Below, piece by piece: positions 50,386 to 59,612 of a stretch of 64,000 nt of DNA; position 1 is the first letter of the stretch; each line of letters starts with the position of its first letter. The stretch is from contig CAWDTW010000100.1 of the NCBI GenBank assembly GCA_963805295.1, positions 62,001 to 126,000 on the forward strand, in the 5' to 3' direction. Made by a program: the position numbers and the translations under genes. Under the pieces are notes generated by a model that did not search any database, was not told where the DNA came from, and worked only from the letters and a program-made list of their open reading frames with translations. The stretch comes from Roseiarcus sp963805295 (GTDB lineage: Bacteria; Pseudomonadota; Alphaproteobacteria; Rhizobiales; Beijerinckiaceae).

Positions 50386-51311
50386 GGGGCAACCTCCATT
50401 CCGTCGACAGCGACCTCCCACCCCGCCGCCTTCACTTTTGCTTCTTCCGGCGATCCCTCGATGAGGATCGGGTTGGAATTGTTGATGTGGATGAGAATCT
50501 TACGCACGCGCGCATGGCGGGCCAGTTCTTCCAGGGTTCCGCCAGGGCCGGAAACGGGCATGTGGCCCATGCGGCAGCCCGTCTTGTCGCCGAGGCCAAA
50601 TGCGATCATCTCGTCGTCGGCGAAGAGAGTGCCGTCGAAGAAGAGGGCGTCGGCCCAGGCGATGCGCTCGTGCAGTTCGTCCGTCACCCGGGCGCAGCCC
50701 GGCGCATAGACGAGCCTGCGGCCTCCCGCCTCGAGGGCGACGCCGACCGTGCCCTCGCCGATTTCGTCGGTCTTGACCTCGCCCTCCTCGAGCCAGAGCG
50801 GCGCCTTGCCCGGCACGGGAAAGAGTTCGATCCGGAGGCTCGGCAGTGGCTCGAACGGTTCGGCGAGCCTGACGGCGCGGCGCGGGACGATGTCGCGGCC
50901 GACGACGTCGAAGATGCGGTTGGCGCCGATCGTGTCCAGGGTCGCGCGCGTGCCGAGAATCGCGAACGGCTGGCGCTCGCGCAACGCGAGCAGCCCGGCC
51001 GCGTGATCGACGTCGGCGTTGGTCAGCACCACGGCGGCGATCGGCGAATGGCGCCCCTCGCCCTTCGGCTGGATCGCCGGCGTCGCCAGGATCTGCTGGC
51101 GCAGATCGATCGAGGCGTCGAGCAGGAGCCAGCGTTCGCCGTCGGCGCTGACGGCGAGGCTCGACTGGGTGCGCGGCTTCACCCGGCCGTCGCCTTCCCA
51201 CGCGAGCCGGCAGACGCGGCAGCGGCAGTTCCATTGCGGCACGCCGCCGCCCCCGCCGGAGCCGAGAACGCGCGCTCTCAAGCGCGGAGACGAAGCGTCA
51301 GCGGGGCACAT
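50382..51311 (-). CDS. pqqB: PQQ biosynthesis protein PqqB
   Basis: The 309-residue metallo-beta-lactamase-fold protein has the Cys cluster VPQWNCRCRVCRLA, TQSSLAVSADGERWLLLDAS, the metal motif NADVDHAAGLL and HINNSNPILI near the end. PqqB hydroxylates the peptide-derived tyrosine ring in PQQ maturation. The ATG at 51311 (MCPADASS) overlaps the tonB end by 14 bases, which ties PQQ synthesis to the TonB genes at the translational level. Confidence 0.94.
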   Translation of the reverse strand: MCPADASSPRLRARVLGSGGGGGVPQWNCRCRVCRLAWEGDGRVKPRTQSSLAVSADGERWLLLDASIDLRQQILATPAIQPKGEGRHSPIAAVVLTNADVDHAAGLLALRERQPFAILGTRATLDTIGANRIFDVVGRDIVPRRAVRLAEPFEPLPSLRIELFPVPGKAPLWLEEGEVKTDEIGEGTVGVALEAGGRRLVYAPGCARVTDELHERIAWADALFFDGTLFADDEMIAFGLGDKTGCRMGHMPVSGPGGTLEELARHARVRKILIHINNSNPILIEGSPEEAKVKAAGWEVAVDGMEVAP

Positions 51312-52131
51312 AGTTGAAGCTCGTCGAGACGTGGACCGAGCCGCCGGGCGGCGGGGGGAAATGCGCCGATTGCACCAGGGTGCGCGCCGCCGCGTCGAGA
51401 TCCTCGTCTCCCGACGAATGGGTGATCGCGAACGAGGCGAGCGCGCCCGAAGGGCCGATGGCGAAGGCGACGTCGACGACGCCCTTCGCGCCGCGCGCAC
51501 GCGCCGCCGGCGGATAAAAGAGGCGGCTGCGGATTGCGGCGGCCATCGCCGAAACATAGGCCGACTGCGACGCGGCGCTCGCCGCCGCGGGCGCCGCGGA
51601 GGCGGCCGAGGGCGCCGGCCGAGGCTTCGGCGTCGGCTTCGGCTGTGCTTGCGCAGGCTTGGGCTCAGCGGGCGCGGGTTTGGGCGCAAGCTTCAGCGGG
51701 CGCGGTTTCGGCGGCTCGACTCGCGGCGGAGGCGGCGAAAACTTCGGCGGCGCGAGTTCGACCGGTGCCGGGGGCGGCGGCTCGGGCGGCGGCGGCGGAG
51801 GGCTCACGGAAACGGGCGGCGGCGCTTCGACGACGGGCGGCGCGGGTTCGGGCGGCGGCGCGGCGACAGGCGGGAGCGGGGGAGGCGGCCGAACCTCCTC
51901 GGGCGGCGGCAGAGCGGGCGCCGCGGGTTCCGGCTGCGGCGAGGCCGCCTCGGGCTCGACGTCGACGACCACCTCCCTCGGCTTCTCCAGCGGCTTCGGC
52001 GCGAGATCAGGCAAAATCGAGAGCGCCGCCGCATGGAGCGCGACGACGGCCGCGATTGCCGCGGGGCGCAGCCAGGGCGGCGGGAACGTCGGCGGCTCGA
52101 AGGCGCGCCCGCCGAACGCGGCGTCGGTCAT
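51298..52131 (-). CDS. tonB: TonB-family energy transducer
   Basis: The 277-residue protein has one N-terminal membrane helix (AAIAAVVALHAAALSIL), a very long Pro-rich periplasmic spacer with repeated PPPPPPE and KPxP words, and a C-terminal domain with AAAIRSRLFYPPAARARGAK, GVVDVAFAIGPSGALASFAI and FPPPPGGSVHVSTSFNYVP. It passes proton-motive energy from ExbB/ExbD to outer-membrane receptors. Its ATG overlaps the exbD stop and its end overlaps pqqB. The likely client is the receptor gene at the head of the operon. Confidence 0.93.
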   Translation of the reverse strand: MTDAAFGGRAFEPPTFPPPWLRPAAIAAVVALHAAALSILPDLAPKPLEKPREVVVDVEPEAASPQPEPAAPALPPPEEVRPPPPLPPVAAPPPEPAPPVVEAPPPVSVSPPPPPPEPPPPAPVELAPPKFSPPPPRVEPPKPRPLKLAPKPAPAEPKPAQAQPKPTPKPRPAPSAASAAPAAASAASQSAYVSAMAAAIRSRLFYPPAARARGAKGVVDVAFAIGPSGALASFAITHSSGDEDLDAAARTLVQSAHFPPPPGGSVHVSTSFNYVPR

Positions 52132-52578
52132 GGCTTTGGCTGAGGCTCGAGCGAAGGCGCGGAGCGGCGCGCGCTCGAGACGATGGCGATGCGCGTGAGG
52201 CCGCCCGCCGCCAGGTCGTCCATCACCGAGACGACGTCGCCGTAGGCGGCGTCCCTGTCGCCGCGCAACTGGACGACGCCGTTGGAGGAGGCGAGCCTCG
52301 TCTTGACCGTCGCCGCCAATCGATCGCGCGAAACGGAATCCTTCCCGACCGAGACGGCGCCGTCCCTGGCGACGACGACTACGACCGGATCCTTCGAACT
52401 CGAGCGGCCCGGCGGTCCGCGCGCCGGGCAGGTTGACCTTGATCCCCGTCGCCAGCATCGGCGCCGTCACCATGAAGATGATGAGCAGCACCAGCATCAC
52501 GTCGACGAGCGGCGTGACGTTGATCTCGGCCAGCGGCTGATAGAGGCCCTCGCCGATCTTGCGCGGCTTCATCGCCAT
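52128..52578 (-). CDS. exbD: ExbD-type proton channel subunit (frame broken near 52395)
   Basis: The N-terminal part, EGLYQPLAEINVTPLVDVML, LLIIFMVTAPMLATGIKVNL, holds the membrane helix with the functional Asp in LVDVML. Deleting one base near 52395 continues into DPVVVVVARDGAVSVG, NGVVQLRGDRDAAYGDVV and RIAIVSSA, the periplasmic domain. The complete product is about 150 residues. Start overlaps the exbB stop (TGATG) and stop overlaps tonB. As the flanking genes are intact and coupled, the break is probably an error. Confidence 0.91.
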
Positions 52579-53246
52579 CAGGGCGCCTCGTTGCGGCGCC
52601 GCGGCCCGCCGTCGCGCGCGACCTCCGCCGGGCGCGAAACGAGCATGAGCGCGCGTTCCTCGACGAAGGACGCCATTTCCTGGCCGAGCCGGGCGTAGGC
52701 CGCGCCGATGCGGTTGTAGCCGATCGAGGCGGGGATCGCCGCCGCAAGCCCGTAGGCCGTCGCCGCGAGCGACTCGGCGATGCCGGGAGCGACCGTCACC
52801 AGGCTGGTGTCGTTGGCCTGCGAGATCGCGGCGAAGCTGGACATGATGCCCCAGACCGTGCCGAAAAGGCCGATGAAGGGCGCGACCGAGGAGATGACCG
52901 CGAGGTTGGGCAGCCCGCCCTCCGAACGCGTCAGGAGCTCGCGCGCGGCGCGCGCCATGGCGTCCGAAATGCGCGCCCTGAGTTCGCTGACCGTCTCGCC
53001 GGGAATGCGGCGGTGCGCTTCCTCGACGCCGGCGACGGCGACGCTCGACAGCGAATTCGCGATCTCTGCGCCGGCGTCGGCGCGCGCGCCTCGGACCGCG
53101 CGGCGGATGCGCGCGACCGAGATCACGCCCTCGACGATCAGCACCCAGCACCACAGGGAGGCCACGAACAGGACGGCCATGACGGCCTTTCCGACGAGGC
53201 CCGCCTCGAGGAACAGCCCGACCGGTGAGAGGTCCAAACCCTGCAT
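52578..53246 (-). CDS. exbB: ExbB/TolQ-type proton channel subunit
   Basis: The 222-residue protein has three membrane helices (AVMAVLFVASLWCWVLIVEG, LAVISSVAPFIGLFGTVWGI, LAATAYGLAAAIPASIGYN) with the family words GLFGTVWG and ATAYGLAAAIPA. It forms the pentameric channel around ExbD that powers TonB. It begins 43 bp after the receptor gene stop and overlaps exbD by one base, so it is the second gene of the operon. Confidence 0.94.
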   Translation of the reverse strand: MQGLDLSPVGLFLEAGLVGKAVMAVLFVASLWCWVLIVEGVISVARIRRAVRGARADAGAEIANSLSSVAVAGVEEAHRRIPGETVSELRARISDAMARAARELLTRSEGGLPNLAVISSVAPFIGLFGTVWGIMSSFAAISQANDTSLVTVAPGIAESLAATAYGLAAAIPASIGYNRIGAAYARLGQEMASFVEERALMLVSRPAEVARDGGPRRRNEAP

Positions 53247-53289
53247 GTCGATCGCCTCGTTTCGCTCCCGTTTCGCGTCTTTTCGCGCG

Positions 53290-55599
53290 TCACATCGTGT
53301 ACTTCAACCCGGCGTAGACCGCGAAGGGCATCGCGGGGCCGAGGCTGCGCGGATCGGTCAGGTAGGGCGCGGCGTTGGGCAGCGCGCCGGTGTCGAACAG
53401 CCCTCCGTAGGTCTCATAATGGTGATTGAAAATGTTCTGTATGAGACCAAAGACCTGAAACTGCTTGCTGACCTGATAGGACGTGTGGGCGTTGAACACG
53501 ACATAGCCCGGAACCGGCGGCAAAGCGCCGTTCTCGTCGCCGAAAATCGTCTGGCTCGAGGCCGCGACCATGTCGCCGCCGATCTTCCATTTGTCGGTCG
53601 CGTTGAAATCGAAGCCCGCCTTCAGCGTGTTTCGCGGGATGCCTGCGATCGGCGTCCCGTTGGTGATGGGAATGAGGCCCGCCGCATTGGCGGCCGGATT
53701 GAACGGCGACGGCTCCATGAAGGTCGAGAGATAGACCGCGTCGATATAGGTGTAATTGGCGTAGCCCGTCCAGCGATCGGCGCTCCACTGGGCGCTGAGC
53801 TCGGCGCCCTGGCGCAGCGTGGTTCCGATATTGGCGTAGTAGCCGAAGCCGTTGGCAGGACTCTGCAGCGGCAGGATGTCGTTGGCCAGCGTCGTGCGGA
53901 AAAGGCCCGCCGACCATTGCAGCTTCCCGTATTCGCCGAAGGCGTGCTGGCCGCGGAAGCCCGCTTCGAAGGTCTGCCCGACGACCTCACGAAGATGCGG
54001 GTCGGAGGAGAGGAAATTATCGATGATGCAGGGGTGAACGGGGTCGGCGCAGCCGAGTTCGAGCGGCGTTGGCGCGCGATTGGACATCGCATATCCCGCA
54101 TAGAAGGTGGCGTCCGGCAACATCTTGTAAGTGAGGCCGACCACCGGATTGACGTGCGCGTATGTCGAATATCCGTTGACCGGGCCGCCGGTCTGATCCT
54201 GCAGGTTGATGGCTGCGTAATTGAGCCGCGCGCCGCCGGTCAGCGTCAGCGCATCGGTCGCGTTGAACGTATCGAGCGCATAGATGCCGACGTAAGTGTT
54301 GGTGGCATTGACGGACACCGGCGCGAGATAGCTGTCGGGTTCGTCCAGGATGTAGCCCGAGCCGATCACCGGGAACGAATTGTTGGTATAGGTGATCGTG
54401 CCGAGCTGGCTGTTTCCGTAGAAATTCGTCCAGCCGTAATCGAGCGACGCGCCGACTGTCAGGTTGTTGTCATGGCCGAACACCTTGTCGGTATCGACCG
54501 CCTGCGCGTTGCCGCCGACCGAGCGCGACTGTGTCCACAAGTCGTCATCCTCGCCGAGGTCGAAGGCGAAGTTCTGCGAAATGTCGGGGACGAACTGACC
54601 GAGCGTGTCGTGGACCGGATTTCCATTCAGGCACGAATAGGGCGGGCACGGCGCCACGTCGGTGGTGTTGCCGTCGACGTGTTGCTGATTGAACGAGCGG
54701 AAATAGAGCCCGCCCTGGAAGCTCAGCGCGCTCGACTGCGCGTAGCTTCCGGTAAGCCCGATCATCGCGAGCTGGTTGTTGGTCGTCTGCGGAACGGTGT
54801 AGACGCTGCCCCAATAGTTCTGCAGCTGTTGGATCGGCGTCGAGGCCGCCGCGCCGAACATGTTGTTCGCTGCGGTCATGTTCAGATGGATCTCGGCACC
54901 GTTCGCCTTGTAGCCGACGTCGCCATAAAATCGGCTGATCTGCGAGGACCCGTCTACGCGCCATCCGCCGTCGGCGATCTCTTCGGCGGCGAGATAGACC
55001 GAATAGTCGCCGACTTGCTTGCCGAATTGCAGGGCCGCCTGGGCGCGGCCGAACGAGCCGCCGCGCAGATCGGCTTCGAACCCCTGCCAGGTAAAGCCGT
55101 TCTTCATCGTCACGCTCAGCGCGCCCCCGAGCGCGTTGAGCCCGAAGATCGGGTCGTTGGCGACGATCGTCATCTTATCGATGGCGTCGGCGGCGATCAG
55201 GTCCCAGTTGACCGTGTCGCCGAAGGCCTCGTTGACGCGCACGCCGTTCTGGTAGACCGCCAAACCCTCCGCCCGTCCCGTAACCGGCGTCGCGTCGAAG
55301 CCGCGATAGCTGACGGCGGGCTGGAAATCGTTGCCCGACACATTGCCGACGGTCACTCCGGGCGCCTGACGCGCCAAGGTCTGGGTGACGGTCGAATTGA
55401 AATAGGTCTGGATGTCCTCGGCGCCCGTCTGCCACACGGCGCCGGGGACTTTCGCGACGTCGATTTCGCCGCCGCTGAGAGGCGTGGTGGCGACGACGTT
55501 GAAGGTCGGGAGTTCGATCGTCTCGGCGCGGGCGTTCGCCATCGCGGTCGCAACCAGGGCGACGCCGAGCGGGCTGCAACGCCAGGCCGTCCAACGCAT
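53290..55599 (-). CDS. TonB-dependent outer-membrane receptor
   Basis: The 769-residue receptor has a signal peptide (SPLGVALVATAMANARA), a TonB box-like TIELPTFNVVA, a plug domain (QTLARQAPGVTVGN, YRGFDATPVTGRAEGLAVYQ, NGVRVNEAFGDTVNWDLIAA) and a 22-strand type barrel ending GPAMPFAVYAGLKYTM. The extracellular loops contain a Cys pair in PCPPYSCLNG and CADPVHPC. Heading an operon with exbBD-tonB and pqqBCDE, it may import PQQ or a metal chelate needed by PQQ enzymes, such as a lanthanide or calcium carrier. The plug word VNEAFGDTVNWDL is shared with many siderophore-type receptors, so substrate assignment is inference. Confidence 0.93.
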   Translation of the reverse strand: MRWTAWRCSPLGVALVATAMANARAETIELPTFNVVATTPLSGGEIDVAKVPGAVWQTGAEDIQTYFNSTVTQTLARQAPGVTVGNVSGNDFQPAVSYRGFDATPVTGRAEGLAVYQNGVRVNEAFGDTVNWDLIAADAIDKMTIVANDPIFGLNALGGALSVTMKNGFTWQGFEADLRGGSFGRAQAALQFGKQVGDYSVYLAAEEIADGGWRVDGSSQISRFYGDVGYKANGAEIHLNMTAANNMFGAAASTPIQQLQNYWGSVYTVPQTTNNQLAMIGLTGSYAQSSALSFQGGLYFRSFNQQHVDGNTTDVAPCPPYSCLNGNPVHDTLGQFVPDISQNFAFDLGEDDDLWTQSRSVGGNAQAVDTDKVFGHDNNLTVGASLDYGWTNFYGNSQLGTITYTNNSFPVIGSGYILDEPDSYLAPVSVNATNTYVGIYALDTFNATDALTLTGGARLNYAAINLQDQTGGPVNGYSTYAHVNPVVGLTYKMLPDATFYAGYAMSNRAPTPLELGCADPVHPCIIDNFLSSDPHLREVVGQTFEAGFRGQHAFGEYGKLQWSAGLFRTTLANDILPLQSPANGFGYYANIGTTLRQGAELSAQWSADRWTGYANYTYIDAVYLSTFMEPSPFNPAANAAGLIPITNGTPIAGIPRNTLKAGFDFNATDKWKIGGDMVAASSQTIFGDENGALPPVPGYVVFNAHTSYQVSKQFQVFGLIQNIFNHHYETYGGLFDTGALPNAAPYLTDPRSLGPAMPFAVYAGLKYTM

Positions 55600-55785
55600 A
55601 CGCCTTTACCCTCCCACAATTACGCGCATTCGTGATTGAAGTGTCGCGAGCCCGCTCGCCGGGAGGAGACACGCGAAATCTCGAACGCCGGCCTGCGACG
55701 AAAACAGAATAACTCCTTCACCGACTGCGCCTCATGTCAAACAATTCCTCAATCAGCCGGGAGCTTCTGTCGCCGGACCGGTTGG

Positions 55786-57674
55786 CTACTGGTCGGGCTG
55801 GCCCACAGAACTCGGCTCGTAATAGCGGGGCGACCCGGCCACCGTCGGCCAGACGCGTGTAGCGTTGATGGCTGAGACGAGCAGCCGGGCCCCGCCGCCA
55901 TCGGCGCGGGCTTTAATCGACACCTTAAACGATCGGACCCCGTCGCTGGTCCATGGAATTGTCACGACGCCGTCAGAGCCGGTCGCGGGAATGATTGCCT
56001 CGTTCGCTGCGAGAGGATCGGCTTGCGACCTTTCGCTGGGTTCGATGGCGACCTTGAGTCGGATCGGCTGATCGCCCGTCACCTTGGCCTTGAGTTTCAG
56101 CTCGTATGCGCCGGCTGGCATCGCATCGACCACAATGCTCCGCCACACGCCCGCTCCCCCTGGCGGCAAATCGACTGCGAGGCCTGAAGCAGCTTCAAAA
56201 TGGGCGGGTTGGTCCGGCGTTTCATTGGCATGGAACCAAAAAGGCGGGCCCAGCGCCGCGAATACAGCCGTCGCCGGGGACGCCGTGCCGAGCACGAATT
56301 GTTGGGCGCGCCGCCAAACATTCTCGCCGACCTTTCGACCGAGCTCCTGGCCACGTTCATTGTCCGCCGGCCAGTGAACCCCGGCCCAAATGCGAGAGAT
56401 CCCGGCGGCCTCGGCGGCGGTTGCGAAGGTCGGATACGATAGCGTGACGGGTTGCGCCAGTTCGCGCTGCTCGACGTACAGGCGTCTCACCGTCTTTTTG
56501 AAGTTGAAGTCCGGCTTTCCCGTTGCGAGCTCCATGGCGCGGGCCCAGGCCGCGGTGAAGACGCTATGGCCGGAAACGTAGGCGGGGAATGGCGGCGTAG
56601 GCAAATAGGGCTCCCAGTCGGCTGCGCGCACCTCTCCAAGTCCCGCGGGAACGACGACGGAATCCTCGGCCTCGGCCAACGCGGCTGGCGTGGAATATGC
56701 CAATACGACTAGAGACCGCGGCGCCATGCGCTTATGAGCGTGTCGCCGAGCGCGCGAATCGCGGTAATGGGGCGCACATAGTCGAAGCCATACTTGGCGT
56801 CCCAGGCGGCGATCGAGGCGTCGAAGATCGCGTTGCTGGCGACGAAGAACAACTTGACGTCGTCGTCGAGTTGCAGATCATTCGTGTCGGAGACGAATTT
56901 TGTCATTTCGATCAGTTCGGGGGCGGGAGCCATGCCAAAAATCCCCCAATATTCCGCCTCCGCCTTCTGTTTGTCTGTCAGCGCGCAGCTGGTCTTGATC
57001 AATACGTCAATTTGCCGCGACCATTCGGCAGTTCCGGGGGCCGGCGGCGGAATGGGACGGAATTGATCGGCGCGCGCCAGCGAGAAGGGCATGACGCGGC
57101 TCCATTGCGGGGTCGTTGGAAGCTGGCGCTTTCCCAACGACTTGATCGGTTGCCAGGCGTCCGGCGCTCCGGACGTCTGTGGTCGGTAGCCAGTCGTATC
57201 GGCGAAGTTGCCGGCTTCGTTGGCTCCGTCGTAGCGGCGGTTGGCGAGAACGGCCGCCGCGGCCCGCCGCCCGACCTTGGCTGGCAGGGTGTCGGCGTTG
57301 GGATCATAGCCGAGCGCCTGCATTCGCTCGATGAGCGCATGCCGATGCTGTGGCGCAAGCGTCCGCAAAACGGTGAAGGCGGCGTGACTGATCGCTTCGC
57401 GTTTGTTCGCTTCATTGTCGGGGCCGCCTTGTCCCTTGAGGGTGGTCCCCGAGACGACCCCTACGGCCATCGGATCATAGGCGGTCCAGGCGTCATACAT
57501 CGCCGTGTGAAGGATAGCGAAAAAGCGCGAACCGACCGTGGGCTCCCAGGCTACTTCCTGTGCATATGGCAGCGCCTGGTCGAGCCACTCGGTTACAATC
57601 GAGGCGGCGCTCGCTTTCGAGGTCTGCATTATGACGATCAGGCTTACGGCGATGGACACAAGACCCCTGATCAT
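55786..57674 (-). CDS. Vanadium haloperoxidase/PAP2-type secreted enzyme (frame broken near 56715)
   Basis: The N-terminal part has a signal peptide (LVSIAVSLIVIMQTSKASA), HTAMYDAWTAYDP and the first active-site block WDAKYGFDYVRPITAIR with Lys and Arg. A one-base shift near 56715 leads into LPTPPFPAYVSGHSVFTAAW and SRIWAGVHWPADNERGQ, which supply the Ser-Gly-His and Arg-x-x-x-x-x-His positions that bind vanadate or phosphate. A beta-sandwich-like C-terminal extension of about 150 residues follows. Family members halogenate with peroxide or act as acid phosphatases; which applies is open. GGAG and AGAGGAA precede the ATG at 57674. Confidence 0.82.
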
Positions 57675-57746
57675 TTCCTCTTCTCCAGGTGTTGCCACAG
57701 CCCTTGCGCTTCGTCGGCGCTCGCCCTCCTTCCAACCAACCCGGGT

Positions 57747-58197
57747 TCAACGCAGCGACTTTGTGAAGCCCTTGAGCGACGCCGTCTGGTCCATCTTCAT
57801 GGCTCCGGCGTCGTCAACGGTGACCCTGGCGACTCGGCCGCGTTTGAACTGAGCGAGGATCGCCGCGTAAGCGGGGTCGGACGCCGGGACGATCACCTCG
57901 CACTTGCTGCCGCTGTCGCCGAACTTGCATTCGGCGGCCACAAAGAGGTGGCGAAATGCGGGCGTCTTGGCCTTGTCGACGAAGACTTCAATTCGCGAGC
58001 CGGCGACGCCGGCCTGGGTTGTGCGCACCACGATCCTGTGAGGCTTCGCCGCCTTGTCGAACGCGAATACGGCGTTCGGTCCTGTCGCTTCTCCGGCGCG
58101 CAGCATGATGGCTTCGGCCGCCAGCGCGATCTGGCGCCGGCCCGGCGGCGACGGTGATGACAATGGAGCTCAGGAGGAGTCGCCTTATCGTGCGCAT
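57747..58197 (-). CDS. Small secreted protein, weakly IalB-like (frame broken near 58140)
   Basis: The ATG at 58197 gives a signal peptide, MRTIRRLLLSSIVITVAAG. After a one-base correction near 58140 the frame continues RQIALAAEAIMLRAGEATGP, RIEVFVDKAKTPAFRHLFVA, CKFGDSGSKCEVIVPA and VDDAGAMKMDQTASLKGFTK. The two cysteines eight residues apart and the closing LKGF(T)K resemble invasion-associated locus B (IalB) domain proteins. The match is weak. The gene lies between the haloperoxidase-type gene and another secreted protein, on the same strand. Confidence 0.6.
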
Positions 58198-58277
58198 GAC
58201 AGCTTTTCCAGCGGCTTTCCATGGAAGGGGACCAAGGAGCCCGGCGAGGCGCCGGACTCCCACGTTGCGACGCCCGC

Positions 58278-59507
58278 TCATAGGAAGCGGTAGACGATCG
58301 GGCAGTCCACCACGAGGCCGACCGATCCGAACTTCTTGCCGTCGAGCCCGGTGATCCAGCCCTTCTGCACCAACCCGAGGATCGAGAATTCCTCCGTCAT
58401 GCGGGACCGATAACCGAGCTCAATCGCCCTTTGCGTCCATACCGATGGATTGAGATCCCAGATCGGGCTGTAATCGGTTGCGACGGTGGGAATGCCGCCG
58501 AGCACGTTGAGCGGGCCGCCGCCGTCGGACAGCGCGCTGTTCAAGCCCTGACGCTGCGGATTGTCCTTGCCGGTTGGACCGTTGGCGAACACGAAAATGC
58601 GCTCGACCGGGCTGAACAGGCTGTCGTCGCCGCCGCCATTGATGTCTTCCAAACCCGGGGCGTAGGTGGCTCCCTCCAACGCTGCGGTCAGCTTGTTGTT
58701 GGTGTCAGTCGAAAGGTAGAGCACCGGCTTGGCGAAACTAAATCCAGTGGTTAGCATCATCGTCACTGTCTGGTCACGCGGGCAGATCTTCACGACCTTC
58801 TGATGAACGAGACTATGGTCGGGGTTTCCGTCACAGAATTGGTTGAGGACGTCTGCTGATACGTTATAGGCGACCACTGGCGCATTATAAATGTGTCCGC
58901 CAGCGTTTGTAATCTTGACGAGCGGGGTGTAATCCTTATCTCCAACACCGCTTGGCTGAAACTGCTTCGGGGGAAAGAAATTGGGAGCGTCTCCCGGCGT
59001 CACGCTCCGTTTCGGTGAGAAGTCGACGGCGCCAGCGTCGAAGATCAGCTTAAACTTGGCGTCCAGAGTTGCTTTTCGAACAGAACGGCCGACGTCGGCA
59101 AAGGTCAATTTCGGCGAATAGTTGAGGCCGAGTTGATCGGCGTTGCCCTTATCGTCGGTGTCGGTAACAATGTACCAAACGATTTCGCCGCTCTTCATCG
59201 CGCCTTGGTAGAGAGGCAGGGTGATGGTTCCCTTGTCCAAATCGACCTTGCCGGACTTCAGGTTCTGAAACGCGCCGACGAGTTCGCGCTGCACCTGAGA
59301 CGGCTGTGGGCCGAAATAGGTCGCCGGCACATCGGCCCCGATTGCCGCCGGCGCCGGTTGGATTTCCGTGGTTTCGAGATTTTGCGCGAGCGCTGAAGCC
59401 GCCGTCGCGCCAAACAATGCGACAGCCAGTGCTGCAGTCTTGATCCGACTTGCCTTGGCCCTCCCTTCACAGAGGCGATCAGTTAGAGCTGGATTGGACA
59501 TCTTCAT
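58278..59507 (-). CDS. Secreted protein of unknown function
   Basis: I do not recognise this 409-residue family. It has a signal peptide (KTAALAVALFGATAASALAQ), then ATYFGPQPSQVQRELVGAFQ, TITLPLYQGAMKSGEIVWYI, VTDTDDKGNADQLGLNYSPK, NAGGHIYNAPVVAYNVSADV and PVERIFVFANGPTGKDNPQR, and ends VGLVVDCPIVYRFL. It looks like a complete beta-rich exported protein with two or three cysteines. It lies in a leftward run with the haloperoxidase-type enzyme and the IalB-like protein, which suggests a shared envelope process. Confidence 0.7.
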   Translation of the reverse strand: MKMSNPALTDRLCEGRAKASRIKTAALAVALFGATAASALAQNLETTEIQPAPAAIGADVPATYFGPQPSQVQRELVGAFQNLKSGKVDLDKGTITLPLYQGAMKSGEIVWYIVTDTDDKGNADQLGLNYSPKLTFADVGRSVRKATLDAKFKLIFDAGAVDFSPKRSVTPGDAPNFFPPKQFQPSGVGDKDYTPLVKITNAGGHIYNAPVVAYNVSADVLNQFCDGNPDHSLVHQKVVKICPRDQTVTMMLTTGFSFAKPVLYLSTDTNNKLTAALEGATYAPGLEDINGGGDDSLFSPVERIFVFANGPTGKDNPQRQGLNSALSDGGGPLNVLGGIPTVATDYSPIWDLNPSVWTQRAIELGYRSRMTEEFSILGLVQKGWITGLDGKKFGSVGLVVDCPIVYRFL

Positions 59508-59612
59508 AGGGTTACTCCTCGTGTTGAACTTTCACTGGATCGCGGCGGCGAAAGCGATTTTCGTAAATTTGGTCGGTTGCTATTGAAGCCGTCGTGTTTC
59601 CATTTGCGGACA

